This document shows positions 1-8,027 of a stretch of DNA of 64,000 nt, piece after piece. A program made the position numbers and the translations under genes. This stretch comes from JACQCF01 sp043742785 (GTDB taxonomy: Bacteria; Omnitrophota; Gorgyraeia; Zapsychrales; Fredricksoniimonadaceae), in NCBI GenBank assembly GCA_043742785.1, contig JAYTXU010000006.1, positions 1 through 64,000 of the forward strand, written 5' to 3'. The first letter of the stretch is position 1. Every line of letters starts with the position of its first letter. The notes under the pieces are model-generated. The model did no database searches. It was not told where the DNA came from and worked only from the letters and a program-made list of their open reading frames with translations.

Positions 1-1356
1 CCTTCTAAGGACGATTTCTACCTTGATACCTCAAGCGGTGGAAGAATGGATGACAGACCAGAGCTTCAGCGTCTTTTGTTAGATATTACGAAGGGCAAAG
101 TTAAGCATATATTTGTGTGGAAACTTGATCGGCTTTCTCGTTCAGCTTGCGATACATTGTTATTATTTAAGAAATTTGAAAGTTCAGGAGTTCGTTTAAG
201 ATCCGTTACAGAACCAATTGATAATACTGGTCTGGGTAAAGCCTTAATGGCGATTATAGCTGTTTTTGCAGAGATGGAGCGAGAGAGTATAAAGGAAAGG
301 ATGCTTGGAGGCAGGTATGCAAAGGTAGATCGTGATGGTACTAATTTCGGCTCAGAACCTCCTTTTGGGTATACCACCTTGAAAAGTGAGAAGCAAAAGA
401 AGTTTGTCATCGTTGAATCAGAGGCGATTGTTGTTAGAACTATTTTCGATCTTTATTTAAAGTTTAGAAGTCAAAGCAAGGTTGTTGAGTATCTTGCAAA
501 TAACGAAATAACTGCTCGAGTCAATTTAGACCGTAGGCAAATTAAAAGGATACTTGCTAACGTCAAATATACTGGCTGTATGGAGGTTAAAGGAAAGATT
601 TACTCACAGAAGCACCCTCCAATAGTATCAATGGAGGATTTTAAGAAAGTTCAAGAAATTCGAGATAAGAACTATACAGGAAATATGCCTAAGTGGACAA
701 ACATTGCTCCGAACCTTATCTTTAGGGATGTAGCCCGTTGTGGCGAATGTGGTCGTCAATTAACTAGACAGGGAGTTCCTTCACAGAAGAAGGGAATTGA
801 AGGTACTTTGGAATACTATAGATGCTCGTCTAAGTGTCGAAAAGAAACACGATCTAAATGCCGATTAAAAAATATAAGAAAAGAAAAATTAGAAGCCGTA
901 GTTATTGATAAGATTTTCAAGCACATAGAAGAGCTTGTAGCTGATCCAGCATACCTTCAAAGCCATCTAAACATCACTTCAAAGGAACAAATAAACACTA
1001 TTAAAGAAAAGATAGATCAAAAGAACCAAGTGCTTACAAAGAAGAAGAAAGCAAGACAAAGATATATGGAAGTACTTGAAACGGGGGATGATGCAGCTAA
1101 TGATTTTTTGGAACGATACAAGAGCTTAGGTAAAGAAATATATGATTTGGAAGATGACATTGGTCATTTAAAAGTATCTTTAGAAGTGGAAAGAATAAAG
1201 AAGGACAAGTTTAAGCAGAAGGAAAGGTATTACCAAGATTTTAGGCAAAACTGGCTGTTTGCGGAAACTGCTGAAAAACGAACAATGATAAACAACTTGG
1301 TTAAAGTTTTAAAGATATACAGCAACGGAGAATCAGAAATTCATTATAACTTTTAG
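1..1356 (+). CDS. Large serine recombinase (site-specific integrase), 5' end outside window
   Basis: The reading frame is open from base 1, so the gene starts upstream and the first ATG at 46 is internal. What is visible is the second half of a resolvase catalytic domain (VWKLDRLSR, then a long helix with FAEMERESIKERM), a Recombinase DNA-binding domain, a zinc ribbon with CGEC near nt 739-750 and further Cys to about nt 850, and a charged coiled coil near nt 960-1220. This order defines the large serine integrases, which insert phages and integrative elements at att sites. The catalytic Ser lies outside the window. The gene ends 18 nt from a broken comM gene on the other strand, so it sits at the edge of an integrated element that extends leftwards. 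Family is certain; the element's identity is unknown. Confidence 0.93.
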   Translation, partial: PSKDDFYLDTSSGGRMDDRPELQRLLLDITKGKVKHIFVWKLDRLSRSACDTLLLFKKFESSGVRLRSVTEPIDNTGLGKALMAIIAVFAEMERESIKERMLGGRYAKVDRDGTNFGSEPPFGYTTLKSEKQKKFVIVESEAIVVRTIFDLYLKFRSQSKVVEYLANNEITARVNLDRRQIKRILANVKYTGCMEVKGKIYSQKHPPIVSMEDFKKVQEIRDKNYTGNMPKWTNIAPNLIFRDVARCGECGRQLTRQGVPSQKKGIEGTLEYYRCSSKCRKETRSKCRLKNIRKEKLEAVVIDKIFKHIEELVADPAYLQSHLNITSKEQINTIKEKIDQKNQVLTKKKKARQRYMEVLETGDDAANDFLERYKSLGKEIYDLEDDIGHLKVSLEVERIKKDKFKQKERYYQDFRQNWLFAETAEKRTMINNLVKVLKIYSNGESEIHYNF

Positions 1357-1400
1357 GTGGTTATTTCTTAGCATTTAAGGGGCATATTTCTTAATATCAG
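1357..1400. other. Probable attachment-site junction of the integrated element in comM
   Basis: The stop codon of the recombinase (1356) and the premature stop of comM (1375) lie 18 nt apart in convergent orientation. ComM homology ends near 1384-1390, the codons for DIKK, which places the crossover in or beside this stretch. The exact core dinucleotide cannot be fixed without the other end of the element. Confidence 0.55.
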
Positions 1401-1611
1401 CCGGGGCTAGATTGATGGTGATGCGGCCTCCTGGAAAGGAGAACCCACTGTTTTTAATGGCTAACCGTACGCGCTCACGGCTTTCCTTAACAGCGTTATC
1501 AGGTAGACCAACAATGATGATTTGAGGGAGTCCGTTGGTGATATCTGTTTCAATGGTAATGGGGTAGGCATCAAGCCCACTTAAGGCAAAACTGGTAGAT
1601 TTGGCTAACAT
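1375..1611 (-). pseudogene. comM: ComM/YifB Mg-chelatase-like ATPase, 5' fragment cut by element insertion
   Basis: The 78 residues match the start of the YifB/ComM family: a SGLDAYPI-like opening, NGLPQIIIVGLPD, then KESRERVRLAIKNSGF and ITINLAPADIKK. Family members run to about 500 residues with an AAA+ core. Here homology stops right after DIKK, followed by YAP and a stop codon, so the ATPase domain is absent. ComM is a branch-migration helicase used in natural transformation. The serine recombinase gene ends just beyond this stop, so the simplest reading is integration of an element into comM, with the 3' part left at the far end outside the window. Starts with ATG at 1611. Whether the fragment makes any protein is not visible. 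Confidence 0.88.
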
Positions 1612-1685
1612 AAAGGCTTCTTTACGATAAGGGGAGATTAGATTTTTTCTAAAAAAACATCTTAGTTGGGGATTCTAAGATAAAG

Positions 1686-1748
1686 CAATCCTTGCTTTTA
1701 AAGGACGCAAAGATATAAAGAAGGCTAACATATTTAGGAATTTTCGTC
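1686..1748 (+). repeat. Direct repeat copy 1 (63 bp) with promoter-like core
   Basis: This 63-bp stretch matches 3689-3751 in the same orientation with 9 mismatches (86% identity, counted by eye). It contains TTGCTT (1692-1697) and TATAAA (1714-1719) 16 bp apart. The two copies bracket the reverse-strand glycosyltransferase gene. Copy 1 points into the 3' end of that gene, so if it fires it makes antisense RNA. Otherwise the 157-base gap 1612-1768 holds only the upstream region of the comM fragment. Confidence 0.8.
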
Positions 1749-1768
1749 TAGAGAAAATGTTTTTCGGG

Positions 1769-3658
1769 TTACTTCAATTGCGTTAATTCTTCGAGGTACT
1801 TCTCATCTACTGGATAGCCTAATTGCTTGGCCTTCAATGCGTCATTAAATGCATGATCAAACTGTTTCAAATCGGCATAGACGCGCGATCGTGCATCATA
1901 TGTGGATGCTGATTGGGGATTATTTCGAATAAAATAATCATAATCTTGTAAAGCCAGATTTAATTGTCGATGTTTTGTATAAATGACCGCTCGGTTCGCA
2001 TAAGCTTGCCAGAAATCAGGCCGTAAGTGAATTACTTGATTGTAACTTGCTAAAGCTGCGTCGGTGTTGTTAAGAAGAAAATAACAGACGGCCTGGTTAT
2101 AATAAGGGTCAAGAAGGGTTGGATCAATTTCGATGGCTTTGTTGAAATCTTTAACCGCTTCAGCATAATTTTTTTGAGTTGAGTTCACAACGCCCCTGTT
2201 ATTGTACGCGAGGGCATGTTGTGGATCAAGTTGAATAGCCGCACTATAATTTTCTATAGCTAAGGCGTATTCTTTTTCATTGGTATAAATATTAGCGAGA
2301 TTATAGTGAGCCCCAAAAGAAGGAAGAAGCTTTATAGATTGTTTTAAATCATTGATGCTTTCTTGAATTTGGTTTAGTTCTTTATATGCCGCGCCGCGAT
2401 TGAGATAGGCGACAGATAATGTTTGATTTCCAGCGATGACACGGTTCCATAAAATGAGGTTGTTTTTCCATATACGGCACTGAAGATTTGTTTTGATACT
2501 CAGAACAGTTAAGGCGCAAGCTAATAGAACGGCAATAAAAGACCTCCACTGTGGTTTATGGTCTTCAATCCATGACAAAAGCTTATCGCAAAAGATTCCT
2601 ATAAGCGCACAAAATCCGAGCATTGGTAGGTACATATATCTGTCGGCTACCACTGATAAATTGTAAAGTCGGTCAAATCTTAAGAGGAAAAAGATGGAGC
2701 AGAAATAGAATACGAATGCAAAGATGAGCCATTGATATGTTCGATAACGATAGATAGCTATCAGACAGATAATCAAAATGATTACACTTGATAAGTAGAC
2801 AGAGCTCAGTATATGAATCGGTTCAGGGGTTATGTAAAGAGGAGTTAGATGAAAAGGAAAAATAAATTTCTTGATATAAAATGTCAGTGACCAAATGAAA
2901 ATGAGTACGGCTTCGCCGAAATCTTTATTCATAGTCATAACAGATGTATTAGGAGCGTAGTTGGCCCAGGCTAATGGCAAAATGTAAATAAAAAATGGAA
3001 GTTTATCAAAGAACATTATCTTTGAGTCTTTTCGCTTATATAACCAGTCGCATAATAATAAAATAAATGGCAAACTAAGTGCCATCCCTTTGGACAACAT
3101 GCTCAATAGTCCACAGAAAAAGCTTAACCAGTAATGGATGGATTGACGTTTTTCTAAGTACAGACAATAATTCAAAAGTGCCAGCATGTAGAAAAAGGCA
3201 TATAAAACATCTTTGCGCGCTGAAACCCATGCTACCGCTTCGACGTGCATGGGGTGGACAGCAAATAATAATGCTGCCAGCCCTGCGGTGCGCACGGATA
3301 AACTTAATTTTCTTAAAAATAGATATATCAACCACGCAATGGAGAGGTGTAAAAGCAAATTATCAAGGTGGTAAAAATAGGGGTTAAATTGAAAGAAAAG
3401 ATATTCGAAGGCAAAGGATAAAGTGGTTAAAGGTACATAAGTCTTCAAGGGGTGAGAGGTAAAAATATCTTTAAGGTGAGTAAAATCTAAAGATTGAATT
3501 GTAGGGTTGTTCGTAATGTAATCAATATCATCCCAGTTTAAGAAAGCATTCTGTAAAATTGGGCTGAATGCGGCAATAGAAACAACTAAAATTGCTAACA
3601 CCCAAAAAAATGTTTTCTTGCTTAAGGGTTCGTGATAGAAGTTTTTTTTCTTTTTCAT
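1769..3658 (-). CDS. TMTC-like membrane glycosyltransferase (GT-C fold) with C-terminal TPRs
   Basis: 629 residues. An N-terminal half of about ten hydrophobic helices holds a first-loop acidic pair in NWDDIDYITNNP, then a TYVPLTTLSFAFEY segment and HPMHVEAVAWVSARKD. These are hallmarks of the DUF1736/TMTC family of lipid-linked-sugar-dependent GT-C transferases. The last 215 residues or so form six TPR units with typical AYNNRG and A..DFNKAIEIDP signatures. In animals TMTC proteins O-mannosylate cadherins; the bacterial substrate is unknown, probably an exported protein. I chose ATG 3658; an in-frame TTG at 3691 would add 11 residues inside the direct repeat. It lies alone, opposite to its neighbours and between 63-bp direct repeats, as if inserted as a cassette. 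Confidence 0.85.
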   Translation of the reverse strand: MKKKKNFYHEPLSKKTFFWVLAILVVSIAAFSPILQNAFLNWDDIDYITNNPTIQSLDFTHLKDIFTSHPLKTYVPLTTLSFAFEYLFFQFNPYFYHLDNLLLHLSIAWLIYLFLRKLSLSVRTAGLAALLFAVHPMHVEAVAWVSARKDVLYAFFYMLALLNYCLYLEKRQSIHYWLSFFCGLLSMLSKGMALSLPFILLLCDWLYKRKDSKIMFFDKLPFFIYILPLAWANYAPNTSVMTMNKDFGEAVLIFIWSLTFYIKKFIFPFHLTPLYITPEPIHILSSVYLSSVIILIICLIAIYRYRTYQWLIFAFVFYFCSIFFLLRFDRLYNLSVVADRYMYLPMLGFCALIGIFCDKLLSWIEDHKPQWRSFIAVLLACALTVLSIKTNLQCRIWKNNLILWNRVIAGNQTLSVAYLNRGAAYKELNQIQESINDLKQSIKLLPSFGAHYNLANIYTNEKEYALAIENYSAAIQLDPQHALAYNNRGVVNSTQKNYAEAVKDFNKAIEIDPTLLDPYYNQAVCYFLLNNTDAALASYNQVIHLRPDFWQAYANRAVIYTKHRQLNLALQDYDYFIRNNPQSASTYDARSRVYADLKQFDHAFNDALKAKQLGYPVDEKYLEELTQLK

Positions 3659-3688
3659 AGGGCAAAATTTGATGAAACTAGAAGAAAC

Positions 3689-3751
3689 CAATTCTTGCTT
3701 TTTGGGGAAGCAAAGATATAATGAAGGTTAACATATTTGGGAAATTTCGTC
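3689..3751 (+). repeat. Direct repeat copy 2 (63 bp)
   Basis: Second copy of the repeat at 1686-1748, 86% identical by eye and in the same orientation. This copy lies immediately upstream of the DUF212 gene and carries its likely promoter. The left end overlaps an alternative TTG start of the reverse-strand glycosyltransferase. Confidence 0.8.
3695..3722 (+). promoter_or_regulatory. Sigma-70-type promoter for the DUF212/LysM genes
   Basis: TTGCTT at 3695-3700 and a perfect TATAAT at 3717-3722, spaced 16 bp. Transcription would start near 3729, about 35 nt before the ATG at 3764. Confidence 0.6.
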
Positions 3752-3763
3752 AATAATAGAACA

Positions 3764-4225
3764 ATGACACTGCATTTTAATCATCCTTTTTGGCCAGAAC
3801 TTTGGCACAACCGAATACTCTTAATGACCTTGTTGGTTTGGGTGTTAGCTCAAACAACTAAGGTGATTATTGGTTTTTTTAAGGAGAAAAGATTTAATTT
3901 TCGCTGGTTTATCGGAACTGGTGGCATGCCTTCTAGTCATGCAGCGGGGGTTTCTGCCTTGGCCACTGCGGTAGGTATTGAACATGGATTTTATTCTACG
4001 TTTTTTGCGATAGCTGCTATCTTTGCTTTAGTTACGATGTTTGATGCTCAAGGAGTTCGTCGTTCTACGGGACAGCAGGCAACAGTTCTTAATAAGATGA
4101 TGGATGATATTTATTGGAAAGGTCAAGTGGAAGAAAAAAGACTTTTGGAATTGGTTGGTCATACGCCTGTTCAGGTTTTAGCAGGAATGTTTTTTGGGAT
4201 TATTTGGACGGTACTTTTATTCTAA
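3764..4225 (+). CDS. Divergent PAP2 family (DUF212) membrane protein
   Basis: 153 residues. Shows the DUF212 pattern: an opening helix, AQTTKVIIGF, the signature GGMPSSHAAGVSALATAVG, then MFDAQGVRRSTGQQA and a final helix ending GMFFGIIWT. The family is distantly related to PAP2/acid phosphatases and is typically about 150 residues; its substrate is not established. I chose ATG 3764; a TTG at 3737 would start inside the promoter repeat and add nine unconserved residues. No strong ribosome site is seen. The next gene follows after 12 nt and is probably co-transcribed. Confidence 0.88.
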   Translation: MTLHFNHPFWPELWHNRILLMTLLVWVLAQTTKVIIGFFKEKRFNFRWFIGTGGMPSSHAAGVSALATAVGIEHGFYSTFFAIAAIFALVTMFDAQGVRRSTGQQATVLNKMMDDIYWKGQVEEKRLLELVGHTPVQVLAGMFFGIIWTVLLF

Positions 4226-4237
4226 TAGGAGATCTCT

Positions 4238-5062
4238 GTGAAGAAAAGTTGGATTTTGATTGTTGTTACAGTTGTTGGGTTAGTTTCCGTTGGTTTTGTA
4301 ATTACCAAGGTTTATAAAAAAGGGGGGGCTTCTGAGACTACATCTATTCCGGTACAAAAGCTTTTAGATGAAGCATCCCTTGCAGAGGCTCAAGGGGATC
4401 AATTAAAAGCTAAAGAATCGTATCAGCAAATTATAATGGATCATCCAGACTATGACAAGGTAGAGGAGATTCAAAGTAAGGTTGGCCAATTAAATATGAA
4501 TATTATTTTTTCTAAGGAAAAAACTCCGCAGACAGAAGTTTATCAAGTTCAACCGGGAGATTCTTTGGGAAAGTTATCTAAGAAGTATGGAACAACGCCA
4601 GAGCTTATTAAAAAAAGCAATGGTTTGAAAAGTGATGTGATTCGTATTGGACAGAATCTGCGTATTTGGAAGGCTCCATTTGCAGTTTTTGTCAGCAAGT
4701 CACAGAATGTTCTGACTCTTAAATCAGGTGATGAGGTGATTAAGATTTATCATGTGGCTACAGGTAAAGACAAAAAAGATAATGATACTCCTGTTGGAAC
4801 TTTTAAAATTGCTTCTAAAATTCCTAATCCTGTTTGGTTTAAACCAGGTGGTCAACCTATTCCACCAGAAAGTCCTGAAAATGAGCTAGGTTCAAGATGG
4901 ATGGGTTTTGATATTGATTCGCATTATGGCATCCATGGGACGATTCATCCGGAAGCTATTGGTGAGAAAGCGACTGCTGGTTGTGTGCGTATGCTTAACT
5001 CGGATGTAGAAGAATTGTTTGATCTTCTTGTTATTGGAACAAAGGTAAATATTACGGAATAA
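4238..5062 (+). CDS. LysM-containing L,D-transpeptidase (YkuD family)
   Basis: 274 residues, GTG start preceded by AGGAGA. An N-terminal membrane anchor (residues about 4-22) is followed by a short TPR-like helix pair (LLDEASLAEAQGDQLKAKES), a LysM module (YQVQPGDSLGKLSKKYG, about 105-148) and a YkuD domain (about 150-274) with the catalytic HGT...AGCVRM motif, Cys in GCVRM. Such enzymes make 3-3 cross-links in peptidoglycan or attach proteins to it, using LysM to bind the wall. Acts on the outer face of the inner membrane. Lies 2 nt before accA. Confidence 0.93.
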   Translation: MKKSWILIVVTVVGLVSVGFVITKVYKKGGASETTSIPVQKLLDEASLAEAQGDQLKAKESYQQIIMDHPDYDKVEEIQSKVGQLNMNIIFSKEKTPQTEVYQVQPGDSLGKLSKKYGTTPELIKKSNGLKSDVIRIGQNLRIWKAPFAVFVSKSQNVLTLKSGDEVIKIYHVATGKDKKDNDTPVGTFKIASKIPNPVWFKPGGQPIPPESPENELGSRWMGFDIDSHYGIHGTIHPEAIGEKATAGCVRMLNSDVEELFDLLVIGTKVNITE

Positions 5063-5064
5063 TT

Positions 5065-6018
5065 ATGAGCAAATTAGATTTTGAAAAACCAATTGTTGAA
5101 TTAGAAACCAAGATCAATGATCTTCGTCAGATGGGTTCTAAGCGCGTCACCCTAGAGCCTGAAATTAAACGTTTAGAGAGTAAGCTGGAAAAGTTAAAGC
5201 ATGATATTTATGACAATTTATCTCCATGGCAGAGAATTCAAATTGCGCGTCATCCAGCTCGTCCGTATACTTTAGATTATATCAAATTTATGACAGATGG
5301 ATTTCTTGAACTGCATGGGGATCGATTATTTTCAGATGATTTATCGATTATTGGTGGGTTTGCCAAGATAGATGAACAAAAGGTAATGATTATTGGTCAT
5401 CAAAAAGGAAGAGATACTAAAGAAAATGTAAAGCGTAATTTTGGTTGTGCGCATCCAGAAGGATATCGTAAAGCCATGCGTTTAATGAAAATGGCCGCTA
5501 AATTTCATGTGCCTGTCATTTGTTTGATTGATACGCCAGGAGCGTATCCGGGCATTGGTGCTGAAGAACGCGGGCAAGCGCAGGCGATTGCTGAGAATTT
5601 ACGGGATATGTCTGTTTGTGAAACTCCTATTATTGCTACCATTATCGGTGAAGGTGGAAGTGGGGGAGCCTTGGGTATTGGCGTTGCGGATAAGGTTCTT
5701 ATCTTAGAGCATGCGTATTATTCGGTTATTTCACCGGAAGGCTGTGCATCAATCCTCTGGCGTAGTTCACTGAAAGCTCCAGAAGCTGCTAAAGCTTTAA
5801 AATTGCATGGGGAAGATTTGATTAAACATAAGGTGGTTGATGAAATTATTTCTGAACCTACCGGGGGAGCTCATCGAAATCCCGAGGAGACAGCAGTTAA
5901 TTTAAAAACCGCCTTGTTAAGAAATTTAAAGAAACTCACCAGTCTTTCTACCAAAGACCTGCTGGAAAATCGTTACAATAAATATCGTGATATTGGTCAA
6001 TTCATTGAGAAAAAATGA
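5065..6018 (+). CDS. accA: Acetyl-CoA carboxylase carboxyltransferase subunit alpha
   Basis: 317 residues, normal length. The coiled N-terminal helix (LDFEKPIVELETKINDLR) and the core with GRDTKENVKRNFG, IDTPGAYPG and GEGGSGGALGIGVAD are diagnostic. AccA pairs with AccD to move the carboxyl group from carboxybiotin to acetyl-CoA, the first step of fatty-acid synthesis. AccD is in the window at 58895; accB and accC are not. The biotin needed is supplied by the bio/birA cluster downstream. Its stop overlaps the rlmN start by 4 bp. Confidence 0.97.
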   Translation: MSKLDFEKPIVELETKINDLRQMGSKRVTLEPEIKRLESKLEKLKHDIYDNLSPWQRIQIARHPARPYTLDYIKFMTDGFLELHGDRLFSDDLSIIGGFAKIDEQKVMIIGHQKGRDTKENVKRNFGCAHPEGYRKAMRLMKMAAKFHVPVICLIDTPGAYPGIGAEERGQAQAIAENLRDMSVCETPIIATIIGEGGSGGALGIGVADKVLILEHAYYSVISPEGCASILWRSSLKAPEAAKALKLHGEDLIKHKVVDEIISEPTGGAHRNPEETAVNLKTALLRNLKKLTSLSTKDLLENRYNKYRDIGQFIEKK

Positions 6019-7076
6019 AGCAAGACATCCGCAATCTCTCCTTTGAAGAATTAGCCGTCTATTTTCAATCCATTGGTGAAAAATCATTTCGTGCACAGCA
6101 AGTTTTTGAATGGGTCTATAAACAAGGCGTTTGGTCTTTTGGGGATATGAAGAATTTGCCTCAACCCATACAGGAAAGACTGCAGCAGGATTTTGATTTT
6201 CAACCAAACATAATCGCACAGAAGCTTATTTCGCAGGAGGGGACGACTAAGTTTTTATTTGATCTTCATGATCCCCTTACGTCTGCAGGCAAGCGTGAAA
6301 TGATTGAGAGTGTTTTAATTCCCACCGCAACACGGACGACTGCATGTATTTCGACACAGGCAGGATGTAAATTTGGTTGTAAATTTTGCGCTAGTGGTAT
6401 TGGTGGTTGGTCTAGAAATTTAACGTGTGCGGAAATTGTTACTCAAGTGTTGCATGTGAAAGAAGAGTCCCTTAAGCATAAAAGACCATTAACCAATATT
6501 GTTTTTATGGGTACTGGCGAACCTTTGGATAATTTCGATAATCTTTTTAAGGCGATTAGGATTATTAATTCGGAAAAAGGGATTGGTATTGGGGCCCGTC
6601 ATATCACTATATCAACCGTTGGACTTGTTCCTAAAATCAAGGAAATTGCTAAAGAAAAACTTCAAGTCGAGCTGGCTATTTCTTTACATGGCTTTGATAA
6701 TGAAAGTCGCAATTTATTAATGCCTGTTAATCGCAAGTATCCTTTTGATGAATTGATAGAAGCCTGCAGAGAACATTTCAAACAGACCAAAAGACAAATT
6801 ACCTTTGAATATATCTTGATCAAAGATGTGACCTGTACGGATAAAGCTATTCAAAGTCTTAAAAAAGCATTCAAGGGTATTGTTTGTAAGATGAATCTTA
6901 TTCCTTATAATCCTGTTTCAGAATTTGATCATAAAACTCCATCTCGGGATGAAATGTTTGCTTTTAAGAATAAGCTGGAAGAATTTGGAATTCACGCCAC
7001 CATCCGTACTCCAAGAGGCAAGGATGTTAATGCTGCCTGTGGGCAGTTACGTCATGCCGCAACAATCTCTAAATAG
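6015..7076 (+). CDS. rlmN: Dual-specificity 23S rRNA/tRNA adenine-C2 methyltransferase RlmN
   Basis: 353 residues. The radical-SAM motif CKFGCKFC is present, with GTGEPLDNFD and a C-terminal Cys in VNAACGQLR that forms the methyl-transfer intermediate in this family. The N-terminal accessory domain (SFRAQQVFEWVYKQG) fits too. Methylates A2503 of 23S rRNA and A37 of some tRNAs. ATG overlaps the accA stop in an ATGA junction, so it is translationally coupled. Confidence 0.97.
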   Translation: MKQDIRNLSFEELAVYFQSIGEKSFRAQQVFEWVYKQGVWSFGDMKNLPQPIQERLQQDFDFQPNIIAQKLISQEGTTKFLFDLHDPLTSAGKREMIESVLIPTATRTTACISTQAGCKFGCKFCASGIGGWSRNLTCAEIVTQVLHVKEESLKHKRPLTNIVFMGTGEPLDNFDNLFKAIRIINSEKGIGIGARHITISTVGLVPKIKEIAKEKLQVELAISLHGFDNESRNLLMPVNRKYPFDELIEACREHFKQTKRQITFEYILIKDVTCTDKAIQSLKKAFKGIVCKMNLIPYNPVSEFDHKTPSRDEMFAFKNKLEEFGIHATIRTPRGKDVNAACGQLRHAATISK

Positions 7077-7150
7077 AAAAAGACTTTAGAACGTACTTTA
7101 AGGGTGTGGTTACTTCATTTAGAAGGTAGAGAGTTCTTAAAAATAATTAT

Positions 7151-7651
7151 TTAAGAAGGATTGCCTTGCATTTGTTCTACGATGGCGCGCATTTTAGGAT
7201 TATTCATAAGCTCTTGAGCTTTTGGATTGCCTTCAATGGCTTTAACATCGTGAGACATTACAGCTTTAACTAAAGCAGGGTCTGAGAATAATTGCATTAA
7301 TTGGGGGTCTTGAGCCATCGCCTGAACTTGTTGCATCATTTGAGGGTTATTCATTAATTTAGACTGAGCAGATTGAATCTTTTGATCAATGTTACCATCA
7401 GAAGCAGGAGTAGACCCTTGAGCTTGAGGAACAGGAGCTCCATTAGAAATGCTGGCTACTTGGGAAACCAGGATTTTAATATCACCCATTGTAGCAGTGT
7501 GAATTGTATAAACGCCGCCACCAACTCCTATTAATTCACCTCTGATTTGAGAGCCATCTTTAAGGGTAATTGTTTGGGTTTCTTCCGCAAAGGAATATAG
7601 ATTGAAGATAGCTACAAAAACTAAACTTATAATCCAAATTTGTTTTTTCAT
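7151..7651 (-). CDS. Exported protein with SPD-like N-domain and STI1-like C-terminal repeats
   Basis: 166 residues. A signal peptide (MKKQIWIISLVFVAIFNLYSFA) is followed by a small beta domain, TITLKDGSQIRGELIGVGGG, that also occurs in the exported protein at 23138. The C-terminal half repeats Asn-Pro/Asp-Pro helices (NNPQMMQQVQAMAQDPQLM, SDPALVKAVM, GNPKAQELMNNPKMR), which resembles the STI1/DP domain of Hop and ubiquilin co-chaperones. That domain is mainly known from cytosolic eukaryotic co-chaperones; here it would face the periplasm. Function unknown. Convergent with rlmN; the 74-bp gap between them shows no clear terminator. Confidence 0.8.
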   Translation of the reverse strand: MKKQIWIISLVFVAIFNLYSFAEETQTITLKDGSQIRGELIGVGGGVYTIHTATMGDIKILVSQVASISNGAPVPQAQGSTPASDGNIDQKIQSAQSKLMNNPQMMQQVQAMAQDPQLMQLFSDPALVKAVMSHDVKAIEGNPKAQELMNNPKMRAIVEQMQGNPS

Positions 7652-7708
7652 AATTAGAGTTTAGCATGTAAAATCTGGAAATGCAAATCTCAGTAAAATG
7701 TGAAAGCT

Positions 7709-7737
7709 TTGACAAATTTTTTGGTCGATGGTATATT
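7709..7737 (+). promoter_or_regulatory. Promoter of the tRNA-Ala/tRNA-Leu unit
   Basis: TTGACA (7709-7714) and TATATT (7732-7737) with the ideal 17-bp spacer, about 40 bp before tRNA-Ala. Confidence 0.75.
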
Positions 7738-7752
7738 AACGTCTTATTTTTA

Positions 7753-7772
7753 GGGGGACGGTTCGTGCCCCC
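7753..7772 (+). repeat. Short REP-like palindrome upstream of tRNA-Ala
   Basis: GGGGG at 7753-7757 pairs with CCCCC at 7768-7772, with ACG/CGT extending the stem. The core GGGACGGTTCG resembles palindromes associated with REP transposases, judged from memory. It ends 4 bp before the tRNA and could also be a leader hairpin. Confidence 0.4.
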
Positions 7773-7776
7773 ATTT

Positions 7777-7853
<77 letters not shown>

Positions 7854-7872
7854 AGTTTATTGCAATAGCTTT

Positions 7873-7956
7873 GCCGAGGTGGCGGAACTGGTATACGCGC
7901 TGGTCTCAAAAACCAGTAGCTTCACGGCTGTAAGGGTTCGATTCCCTTCCTCGGCA
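7873..7956 (+). tRNA. tRNA-Leu (anticodon CAA)
   Basis: Acceptor GCCGAGG pairs with CCTCGGC. The anticodon stem CTGGT/ACCAG holds the loop CTCAAAA with CAA at 7907-7909. A long variable arm (TAGCTTCACGGCTG) marks a class II tRNA. CCA is not encoded, so the CCA-adding enzyme at 36315 would be needed. Confidence 0.95.
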
Positions 7957-7990
7957 TTTTTTACTTCGTAAACCTCCTAATCCATTCCAG

Positions 7991-8019
7991 TTGACAATGA
8001 TTCCTGAGGCTATTATTAT
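7991..8019 (+). promoter_or_regulatory. Promoter of the cysteine desulfurase/biotin operon, possibly leaderless
   Basis: TTGACA (7991-7996) and TATTAT (8014-8019) are 17 bp apart. Transcription would start around 8026, almost at the ATG (8028), and no ribosome-binding site fits between. A TATAAT at 8017-8022 is also present with a less favourable 20-bp spacer. Confidence 0.6.
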
Positions 8020-8027
8020 AATCGTCT

